Shown piece after piece: positions 46,531 to 56,139 of a DNA stretch of 64,000 nucleotides. The notes below the pieces were generated by a model that made no database searches, was not told where the DNA came from, and worked only from the letters and a program-made list of their open reading frames with translations. Source of the DNA: Desarmillaria ectypa (Eukaryota > Basidiomycota > Agaricomycetes > Agaricales > Physalacriaceae); contig JAUDYN010000006.1 of NCBI GenBank assembly GCA_030407005.1, forward strand, positions 3,162,001 through 3,226,000, read 5' to 3'. The stretch's first letter is position 1, and each line of letters opens with the position of its first letter. The translations under genes and the position numbers were made by a program.

Positions 46531-49404
46531 ATCGAACGCAAAATAAACTAGCCATAACGTCAGATTGGGATTTGCTAACAAAATTTACCTGTTACGATGA
46601 TACTTAGAAAGGGTGGGAGTCGCCATCGATTCCAGTGAGGAACTGAGATTGGCTAGCAGTCAAGCAGTAACGTCCGGCATTTGCCGACCTATCTTTCCCT
46701 CCAACATGATCCTATTCCTCATTCCATCTTGCTTCAGTTCTCTACAAGCAAAGGATATGATTGCCCCTTGTGTGAAGTTCTGATAGAATCGTTACCTCGT
46801 TCATCATTTTTCGTTGTGATTCGATTTTTCGGAAGCGCGCAGTAAGTGTTTCCAGATTGCAGACATTCTATCCAAGTACTTCAATCAGAAACGTAGGGGT
46901 ATGTTCATCTACCTTGGTCACGCTTTGGTGTTATATCGCCATTCTCTGGCATCAGAACCTCCGCACGTCTTTGCGGGCGATGCTCAGAATTTTCTACGAA
47001 ACGGCAAGGAAAATCCACCGAAGCATCTGTATATGGCCTAGGCTATTTCATTTCTGGTAGCCGGCAACAGTACACTCTCGACCCAGGTAACCCCGTTCTG
47101 TTGTCATTTCGTCAAACTGTTGGAAGTTCACATTCATGTGCAAAGTAGGAGGTTGATATGCGAATTACGGATGCAAAGGCCGCTATGTTTTGGTCTGTGT
47201 ATGGCTTCCTTCACGCCTTTCATCGTGTACTAATAATGTCTCGTTCAGACAGGCGACTGCTTTTCCCTAGGGAAGTACTAACTCTTTGACCACCTTTCGC
47301 GTCCAGTACCTTCGGTGATTCGGTATCGGCAATATGTCAACACCGGTTGAAACGGTCTCGATACTAAACGAGCGATACTCACTGTAAATGAGAACGCGTG
47401 GGCCACTGACGGTCCCTAACTTATTCAGAACAAGTGCAGGTCTTCGAAAATTCTCGTCCATTTTCAAGATGTAATACACTTGTTCGCATAAAAACTGTCT
47501 CTCTGTGATGCACACTCCTGTCAGGAAAGGTGATCCATCAAGAAGAACCAAGTAAGGTACGATTCTAATACCAAAGAACAGCGATGACAAGGGTAACCAG
47601 AAGCGCGCGCCCATTCTCGCTTGCGCAAATATTAAGGGGATACAGTAGCATGAACTTTTGGTTGTCTAGCATCAAGATCCGTTTGGTGATTTGATCTACC
47701 TGTGGCCATTGTATTAAAAAAAAAAAGATCATTCATCTGGATTCGAATACATAGATCCCTAGATATTGCTCGGATGCGCAGCTAGCACAAACCTAACTCA
47801 GTCCTCCCGAATTGCCCTGCGGTCATTATCAAGTGATCCGACAGTTCCAGATTGTCGCAATGTTTCTGGCTAGAAGGGGTTGTGATATTTCTCTGTGCGA
47901 ATCCCTGATCCCTTCAGAACGGAAAGTCAAGTAGCACTTGATATCATATGCGGCGCGCATCTGACACTCGGGCACTTCCCACACACGTCGTCCGATCCAT
48001 GTTGATCAGAAAATCCCGGGGTGTCACCGTGTTCAGGAGCATCTAGAATTACGCAACACTTACAGATAATGGGTGAAATATTGCTTAGCGATTACGATGG
48101 CACTTGGAATGAGACCGTCCATTGGCCAATATGCGATTTATAATTGCTGCTATGACAGAGGGCCGTGCTGTTCGCCGGCGGTTATCAGTATCATATGGCA
48201 GCCAGCTTACTTCCATCGTAACAGAACCTAGAGCTCATACATCGGTTAAACCCACCCATCGGCCGAGACCATCGGAGGAAGTAATTGGTGGATACAGAAG
48301 CAACAAGCTGAGGAGAAGAGAAGGGAAATAAAGCCACAGACTCAAGGGAAGTCTGTGAACAGCCGCTGGTTGAATCAGTATTAACGGGCTTCATAGGCTA
48401 CCTGACAGTCGTCTGACTTGGCATTATGAATTGACAAAAGAATCGAGGCCAAGGCCTCGTCGGGGGGACTTTTTAGCACGAGGCCGGGCCGTAGAAGCCG
48501 GACACTTCTCGAGTCATTTAGACCATCTAGGCGCATTTCCGTGATATAAGAGTGGGTTCATCAGGGGAGATACAATCTTTCCAACCCACTCACTGCCCTG
48601 ACACTGTGGCAGTGAACCCGGTAATTGCTTACCTCGCGTTACCTTGGGGAAGCCATTCACATTCATTCGCGTGGGTACTTGTACAGCTCCATGCAAACGT
48701 TTCTCAAGCTCAACTCATAGTCAATGGCCACCAATACGGCGTCAAGCGGACGCATACCTTTCCCCTCACCCCCACCACCTGGAAAATTTGCCTTTGCACG
48801 TCTTTGCAGTGACCGCGAAGTCTACCTCGTACAATTAACAGGTCCGTGGTATTCGGACATGCAGACTGCGTCGCGTCTCACGGATGTTTTTTTTTTTTCG
48901 TAGAAGAATCCTGTCGTTTCCTTTGCGGCGACCTTTCATGTCCCCAGAATGCCCCAAATACCTGCTGTACGAATGATACCCAAAACATGTCAATAACGCT
49001 ACGCCTATTCCGTCACGAATTCATTTCTATTTTTCGTCTTGCGGGGAGCAAGACTTTACGGCTGTCCGATATACGTATTTTGGAGGTCATAGATGACACG
49101 GCGAAAAGATACGAGGAAGAGCAGGGGGTGGTGTTCCTGGCTAGAGGGCTGGTTAGCGGGATGCGGCGCTGATCATGACGATTTGTTGTCTGACCGGATA
49201 TATGTCGAGGAGCGGCGTTTAGTGACAGGATCGGGTTGTGAAGGAGGGCTGACACATTGGACTGTTGGTTCGTCTGTGGAGATGTCGGCGAACTTCGTAG
49301 GCGAAGTTGTCTCCAATATTACTTATGCTAATTCAACTATAATTTAGTTCGTGTCTTCCTTGGTACTGATGCGTATATGCATATGCTCGATTTTCTCATT
49401 TGTT
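46531..49404. other. Intergenic, no gene recognised
   Basis: Short open frames only. The longest with a real ATG is 47267-47614 on the minus strand (115 residues, one hydrophobic N-terminal stretch FWLPLSSLFFGIRIVPYLVL). It has no recognisable family and may be an exon of an unknown membrane protein or chance. No repeat ends were found. Confidence 0.35.
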
Positions 49405-49545
49405 TATCTTGTGCATTCGACAGGGCACAATACGATGTAGTTTGAAGCAAACTAGAATCGCTTGCATGTCTCTGATTATAACTTGGTTAATCTTTTTATT
49501 TCATAGAATGTACTTTGAGATACAACTGGATTGCAGGTCATGTTC
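49405..49545 (+). repeat. Short direct repeat, copy 1 (pairs with 51540-51660)
   Basis: Shares with 51540-51660 the order CTTGTGCAT, CGACAGGGCACAATACG, TGCATGTCTCTG/TGTATGTCTCTG, and TTTCATAGAATGTACTTTG/TTCATAGAATGCACTTTG. These copies flank the first SDR unit, suggesting that unequal crossing-over between them shaped the array. Confidence 0.5.
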
Positions 49546-51550
49546 AAGTTGGGCTTGGATGCATTGCTGCCCTTCCTACAATTCAGCAGCCTTTCTGCTA
49601 TGCTGGGGTCGTTCGGCGTGTCAAACGTATCGTGGGAGCCGGTCATTTTCCATTTGTTCTTCGTTAGTGTGACTTGTCAGGTGCATATTCCACGCATGCC
49701 TTATTCCCAAGCCTTGAAGAACTTTCCCAGTGCCAATCTCGAGTCTTGATTCTCCTCCTGGACGACTGGTATGTGGCTGATGAAACACTCTGGAACTCGT
49801 ATATTGACCAATCTCTTAGCTCTATGCCTACATTATCCGAAACAACGGTCATGATCTGATCAAAATTTAGTTAGCGATTTTCATAGATTTTTTGAAGACG
49901 TTTGACCTCATAACAGCGCCTTGAAAAGGCCATATTCATGGATTTTGTAGCCTCGATGTTCGTACATTCCCAAGCTCGCCGTGGCGGATTATTATGCATG
50001 CTTTTCTCACTTGTGACTTCTCAGTATCAGCTTGTGACCACTTCATGACCCGGTCCTCTGGCACACCTGATAGCGGTTGTCACATTTAACCCAATGTTAT
50101 TCCTGCACTTCCTCTTCAATACTGCAGGATGGCATCTCTTGGAGTCGCTCTAGTTACAGGCTGCAGCCAAGGCATTGGCAGAGCCATCGCTACACGACTC
50201 GCGAAGGACGGTTTCACACTCTCGCTCAATGATCTGCCTTCAAAAGACACACAGCTTCAAGCCCTAGCTAAGGAGATAACGTTTGAAGGTCGTAAACCTC
50301 ATGTAGTCACTGGAGATGTCTCTGTGGAATCCGACGTCCAAAGGATGATCACGTCCACCGTACAGCAACTTGGTATCCTCGATGTAGTGAGTAGTATTCT
50401 GGTTCCGCCTTATTGAACGGTGCTGAGACCCAGTAAGATGGTCGCAAATGCAGGGATTTGCATTGCAAAGAGTATTTTATCTAGTACGTCCCCCAATCGT
50501 TATCCGACCCAACGACGAATTCGCTCACCCTCGACAGCCTCCTCCGAGGAATGGGACCGAATTGCGGGAGTCAATGGCCGTGGGACCTTTCTCTGCTACA
50601 AGTATGCTGCGAAGCAAATGATTGATCAAGGTCGCGGCGGACGAATCATTGGAGCCGCATCTATAGCTGCGAAACAAGGTGCCCATGAAACTTGGCTCGA
50701 TTAGGTTGACAGAACGATTGACTTGAGTACATTTAGGATTTTCCAGCCTTTCAGCATATGGTGCATCCAAATGGGCTGTGCGTGGACTTACGCAAAGTGC
50801 TGGTGAGACCCATCATCACTCCCTGTAATATCCTTACACATGCCCATTTGTGCATTGCCAGCGCACGAGTTTGGGAAATATGGCATCACGGTCAACACTT
50901 ATGCTCCAGGTATGCATGGATTGTTCTGTTTATGTGGAGTAATCTTGATAAGAGGTGATGTAGGGGTAATTGACACCGATATGGGTACGAGAAGTGGTCT
51001 TCCCTCCTTCGTGATGGTTCTGAGAATTGGTCACAAGTCACCAGCATTGGTAGCGCCCTCGACCCCAATAATCCGAATGGATTCTCTGATGAAGTATGTT
51101 TTCATAAGGATCACTGAATCAGAGTATAACCAACGCTTTGCAGTACGAACAAAAGAGCGCAGTTAAAAGAAACGGGACGCCAGCAGATATAGCTAGCATA
51201 GTTTCGTATCTTGCTTCTAAGGAGACCGGCTATATCACAGGTATGAACAGTTCATCATCCGATCTAGACAAGTGGTTTCTGACTTCTATTCTTGAAAAGG
51301 TCAATCGGTACGTCGTGGGTTAGGTAGCGCTCTGGATGCTCATTTGATTGTTTCTGTAGGTGTCCGTCAATGGAGGCCTATTCTGTGACTAGGACAATGT
51401 AAATTTTTGACAGTCATAACGATTCGCTTCCTTCCAGATTTGTGACTACAGCGTCGTCGACACCAGAATACAAGGGGTAGTTACTTTTGGAGAGCTCTCA
51501 TTTTTATCTTCCATAATGATTCATATGCGTACATAAATTGCCTTGTGCAT
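49531..51550 (+). repeat. Tandem duplication unit A (SDR copy 3 and flanks)
   Basis: Matches 53755-55830 in the same orientation. The upstream 0.6 kb is diverged and carries indels. From about 50129 to 51300 the two are nearly identical in exons and introns, with a constant offset of 4283 bases over the first two exons. The match ends at the ACATAAATTGC context. Confidence 0.82.
50129..51392 (+). CDS. Short-chain dehydrogenase/reductase copy 3 (acetoin/diacetyl reductase-like)
   Basis: Classical SDR. The ATG at 50129 gives MASLGVALVTGCSQGIGRAI with an intact TGxxxGxG. Exons continue with VESDVQRMITSTVQQLGIL, MVANAGICIAKSILS, SSEEWDRIAGVNGRGTFLCY, SAYGASKWAVRGLTQSAG (catalytic Tyr and Lys), AHEFGKYGITVNTYAPG, VIDTDM, SALDPNNPNGFSDE, VKRNGTPADIASIVSYLASK and the end VSVNGGLFCD at 51392. 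All splice borders needed are GT...AG, including the acceptor CCAG at 51041-51044. The substrate is unknown; the family pattern is closest to acetoin/diacetyl reductases. It is nearly identical to copy 4 and more distantly related to copies 1 and 2. Confidence 0.85.
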
Positions 51551-51660
51551 CCGACAGGGCACAATACGCTTGTATGTCTCTGTGATGATTACTCCGTTGA
51601 TCTTTTTAGTTCATAGAATGCACTTTGGGATCTCACTGACAGATACACCTGGATTGTGTT
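51540..51660 (+). repeat. Short direct repeat, copy 2 (pairs with 49405-49545)
   Basis: See the partner at 49405-49545. It sits just past the end of duplication unit A. Confidence 0.5.
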
Positions 51661-52213
51661 GGAAATCAGGGATATGAGTATAGGCAAAGTGTAGTGAATG
51701 GATGTCGTCGTGGTCAAAAGGTGAGTTAATTGTCGTACGAGAACAACAACCAACACCACCACCATCATTGATCCACCTTGGTCCACGTTCGCTGTTGCTC
51801 CGGCACTACGAGGCTTTACAGACCCTACCGTAGTTGTCGATGGTCCATGGGTCACGCATAACAACAACAAATCTTTTCATCTTCTATCATTCATTTTCAA
51901 CTACTGGCTCATCTTCATGCCAATTTTTCTTTCATCCTCCGGAGACTCCATGTGAAACCCTCCATCTATTCCACTTCGCCATCATGATCCCTACAAATTT
52001 GTATAGACATCCGCAGCCAATGGATTGCATCCAACCATAAATCCCATTCTCTCTCCCCCTTCGTCTGGTCCTTCACTGGTAAATCATGATCCCAATGCTT
52101 CTGCTGAGGCATTCCAGGCTGCCTTGCCTGCGCCGTTCGTATCCCAGCACTTAGCTTGTTGATGGCCCGTGCGCCCCTTACCACGTGGGATTACCGTTTT
52201 GAGCAGGATTCTG

Positions 52214-53306
52214 TAGTGTTTCGATGACTCGGCTTTAAGCCGCGCCATTTTAAGTCAAGCGGCGGACGACATCCGACTTGAACCAGGTCACCCGGAACTA
52301 TCCGCTCGGCGTGAAGTGACCCATCGTGTTTCGTCGCCACTCTACCTGTTCGCTCACCTCGCTCTCAGTTTTCGTACATATTGGCTGTTTTACCACCTCT
52401 TCTAATGCAAAATTTGGGGTCCTGCCCTGCTTTTTACTTAACCTTGACTGCCTCGGTGTGATGAAAGCTGTTGCTGCACCCTACCGGAAGAATAGTGGAT
52501 GAATATGTTTCAGTGAAGCAAGTATTTGTCGATGTAGTAAATTCCACTCTCCAATATCTGTTTCATTGATTCTCAAGGTGATTACTAGGTCCGCGCTTAT
52601 CGTAGCGCCAATGATGTAGCTGATGGTAATGACAACAGCGGATGATGCAGATCCCACTCAATGGGTTTTTAATGCCCTTCGGTTGAATCCCCAGAGTACC
52701 ACATGTTAGTCCCAGCTACAACCTGTTGAACATGAGTTTGATCTGTACCTTATGGACATGTCGACAAGCCTTACTTGCTGGCAGGTAAGGTCTCGAGATT
52801 TTGCTTCTATTTTTCCCTTCCTTACCAATCATAGGAGCACCGCACTCAATATCCGACCATCTACAAGCTTGCGATGGACATTTTTCCCATACAAGACACA
52901 TCTGTTCCTTGTGAGCGCGTCTTCTCTTGGAGACGGATACAGCACGTCGAAACCGTCTTACACCAGAAATGATGGAAGCACTCCAAATCCTCAAATTCAC
53001 GATTGGATCTCATGGTGGTCTTAATTTTATGCAGAAACTGAGCCGGGAGGCAGAGTTTGAGAACCTTGAAGATTTAACCCATGATATTGTAGCTGTTCCC
53101 AGTGATTTAACTGAATTCATGCAGAGCCTGACGGTGATGGAGGCTGTTGTAGTTAATACTTGAACCAGTATCTATATTTGGACTTAAGTTGCCGGCTTGC
53201 CGGCTCGGCTTTAAGTCAAGCCGCAATCAATAAATGGCTTGACCATTGAAGCTGAAGCCGAAGAAAGCCGAGTCGGGCCGAGCAAAGCCGAGTCATCGAA
53301 ACACTA
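52214..53306 (+). mobile_element. Truncated hAT-family DNA transposon with perfect terminal inverted repeats
   Basis: A 1093-base element. Its first 23 bases (52214-52236, beginning TAGTGTTTCGATGACTCGGC) are the exact reverse complement of its last 23 (53284-53306). Both ends also carry several short GGCTTTAAG/CTTAAAGCC-like subterminal repeats, typical of hAT elements. The interior keeps only the C-terminal part of a hAT transposase. A possible target-site duplication GATTCTG lies directly left (52207-52213) and again at 53311-53317, four bases away from the right end, so it is imperfect. At this size it cannot encode a full transposase and is non-autonomous. Confidence 0.85.
52826..53163 (+). 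pseudogene. hAT transposase fragment, C-terminal dimerisation domain
   Basis: The frame reads YPTIYKLAMDIFPIQDTSVP then CERVFSS, the typical hATC signature. It shifts frame near 52925 and continues ETDTARRNRLTPEMMEALQI, then LKFTI, to a stop at 53163. The upstream catalytic part (DDE residues and BED zinc finger) is absent. The frameshift and missing catalytic core show it is dead. Confidence 0.82.
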
Positions 53307-53523
53307 GATTGATTCTGAATTCCTTGGTTGATGACGGACTCGCTGGATTTCACGCATTTTGTTTACGTGCCTATATCTAATTTCAGTATTACTAATTCGG
53401 TCCGTCGGGAGTTTACTCTTAGCTTTAGGTAGCGTAGGCGGTTCTTTCATTGTAACATTGTAACACAAATATGTAAATAGTAATCCACCTCAGTACAGTA
53501 AGTGTCCGGCCCTGTTGGTGTTG

Positions 53524-53728
53524 CCACGACTCAGCTTGGCTTAACGCCGAAGTCGGTTTTTAGCCATTTGCTCTCACTGCACTAATCTTCAAAATCGTAG
53601 ATAATTTGATGTCCGCATTCACTCACAAGACTTACTAGCGGCATCAGCATCAGTTGCTCCTCCTGTCCTTCCACCTTCAGCGGCTCAAAACCGACTTTGG
53701 CGTTAAGCCAATATAAGTCGAGTCGTGG
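53524..53728. mobile_element. Small inverted-repeat (MITE-like) element
   Basis: About 205 bases. The left 42 bases (starting CCACGACTC) and the right end, read in reverse complement (also starting CCACGACTC), match over about 40 bases, including GGCTTAACGCC and AGTCGGTTTT, with a few substitutions and a small indel. No coding capacity. It has no clear target-site duplication. It ends about 27 bases before duplication unit B begins. Confidence 0.65.
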
Positions 53729-53754
53729 GTATATACCGAGTTCGACTATCAATA

Positions 53755-55830
53755 GATTGCAGGTCATATTCAAGTTAGGCTTGGAAGCATTGCCGCCCTT
53801 CCCCCAATTCAGCGGCCTTTCTGCTATGCTGGGGTCGTTCGGCGCGTCATACGCGTCGCTGTAAGAAAGCCTCGACATCAAATAAAACACAACAAAATGC
53901 GCTTTCACCGTGACCATGTGCCACAGCTAAGGGGACAGAAGTTAGAACGTTTGAAAGTTGCGTGATGCTTGTACTGTAGAAGCTGGCCATTTCCCAGGTA
54001 TTGAGGGATTTTCTCGGTACCAATCTCGATTCTTGATTATCCTCCTCGACGACTGATATGTGGCTGATGAACTCGTATATTGACCAATCTCTTAGCTCTA
54101 TACCCATGTGTCTATTAAAATGATCTCCAATTTTCGAAACAACGGTCATGACCTGATCAAAATTTGGTTAGTGATTGTCATAAATTTTTTGAAGACGTTT
54201 GACCTCATAATAGCACCCCACAGATTTTAACGGCCCGATGTTCGTACGTTTCTGAGCTCGCCAAGGCATATTATTACGCATATTTCATGACATTGGTGAC
54301 TTCTCGGTATCCGCTTGTGATTATTTTATGGCCCGTTCCTCTGGCACACCTGACATCGGTTCTGATATTTAACCACAAGTTATTCCCACACTTCCTCTTC
54401 AATACTGCAGGATGGCATCTCTAGGAGTCGCTCTAGTTACAGGCTGCAGCCAAGGCATTGGCAGAGCCATCGCTACACGACTCGCGAAGGACGGTTTCAC
54501 ACTCTCGCTCAATGATCTGCCTTCAAAAGACGCACAGCTTCAAGCCCTAGCTAAGGAGATAACGTTTGAAGGTCGTAAACCTCATGTAGTCACTGGAGAT
54601 GTCTCTGTGGAATCCGACGTCCAAAGGATGATCACGTCCACCGTACAGCAACTTGGTATCCTCGATGTAGTGAGTAGTATTCTGGTTCCGCCTTATTGAA
54701 CGGTGCTGAGACCCAGTAAGATGGTCGTAAATGCAGGGATTTGCATTGCAAAGAGTATTTTATCTAGTACGTCCCCCAATCGTTATCCGACCCAACGACG
54801 AATTCGCTCACCCTCGACAGCCTCCTCCGAGGAATGGGACCGAATTGCGGGAGTCAATGGCCGTGGGACCTTTCTCTGCTACAAGTATGCTGCGAAGCAA
54901 ATGATTGATCAAGGTCGCGGCGGACGAATCATTGGAGCCGCATCTATAGCTGCGAAACAAGGTGCCCATGAAACTTGGCTCGATTAGGTTGACAGAACGA
55001 TTGACTTGAGTACATTTAGGATTTTCCAGCCTTTCAGCATATGGTGCATCCAAATGGGCTGTGCGTGGACTTACGCAAAGTGCTGGTGAGACCATCATCA
55101 CTCTCTGTAATATCCTTACACATGCCCATTTTGTGCATTGCCAGCGCACGAGTTTGGGAAATATGGCATCACAGTCAACGCTTATGCTCCAGGTATGCAT
55201 GGATTGTTCTGTTTATGCTGAGAAATATTGATAAGAGGTGATGTAGGGATGATTGTCACTGATATGGGTACGAGAAGTGATCTTCCTTCCCTCGTGATGG
55301 TTCTGAGAATTGGTCACAAGCCGCTGGCTTTGGTAGCGCTCTCGACCCCAATAATCCGAACGGATTCTCTGATGAAGTATGTTTTCATAAGGATCACTGA
55401 AACAGAATGTGACCAACGCTTTGCAGTACGAACAAAAGAGCGCAGTGAAAAGAAACGGGGCGCCAGAAGATGTAGCTAGCATAGTTTCGTATCTTGCTTC
55501 TAAGGAGACCGGCTATATCACAGGTATGAACAGTTCATCATCCGATCTAGACAAGTGTTTTCTAATTTGTATTCTTGAAAAGGTCAATCGGTACGTCGTG
55601 GGGTAGATAACGGTCCGGATACACATTGACTACTTCATTAGGTGTCCCTCAATGGAGGAGTCTTCTGTGACTAGGATATACGAATTATTCATAGTCATAA
55701 CAATTTGCTCCCCTCCAGATTTGTGACTACAGTATTGCCGACATCGGAATACAAGGGGTAGTTACTTTTGGAGAGCTGGAAAACATCTCATTCTTATCTT
55801 CCACAATGATTCATATGCGTACATAAATTG
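53755..55830 (+). repeat. Tandem duplication unit B (SDR copy 4 and flanks)
   Basis: Direct repeat of 49531-51550 (see unit A). It is slightly longer at the right end, with a small insertion after AGAGCT (about 55776), and it ends at the same ACATAAATTGC sequence. Confidence 0.82.
54412..55674 (+). CDS. Short-chain dehydrogenase/reductase copy 4, one splice acceptor lost
   Basis: Nearly identical to copy 3, with the same start (MASLGVALVTGCSQGIGRAI), NAG motif (MVVNAGICIA), catalytic YGASK and end (VSLNGGVFCD at 55674). Two late-exon differences matter. The segment matching VIDTDM reads MIVTDM. The acceptor CCAG that precedes the GSALDPNNP exon in copy 3 has become CTGG at 55324-55327, and the nearest upstream AG would add seven bases and shift the frame. 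I therefore suspect incorrect splicing and loss of function, although every other exon looks healthy. Alternative acceptor use cannot be excluded without transcript data. Confidence 0.65.
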
Positions 55831-56139
55831 CTATGATTTTCAATAAAAACTTTTGTGCAGGCAGGACATGGCATTCACTCTTGATAAGTATACCTGGATA
55901 CTGGGCTGATTGGCCATCTACGCTGATACGGCTCAGGTAAACAGAAGTAAACTACTCCTACCGACCTCGATGGCTCATTGTGAGAAGTAATGACAGTCGT
56001 AGCAGCATTATCTACTAATGCATGGGTCTAAAGCAACAGCGGATACACCTATTCACTCTAAAATCCTTTCGGACTACCGTAATCTTGATCGTCACAGACC
56101 GCGTAAACTCTATCGCGGCATCCGGCCCGACTTCCTCAC
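55831..56139. promoter_or_regulatory. Region upstream of cullin-4
   Basis: About 300 bases between the end of duplication unit B and the cullin start. It must contain the cullin promoter and 5' leader. No named element was recognised. Confidence 0.3.

Noticed and set aside
47267..47614. 115-codon minus-strand frame with an N-terminal hydrophobic stretch, considered as a membrane protein
   Set aside because: Only one hydrophobic segment and no supporting exons; kept as a remark in the intergenic entry.
48440..48500. GC-rich palindromic words (GAGGCC...GGCCTC) considered as a transposon end
   Set aside because: No matching inverted partner was found within several kilobases.
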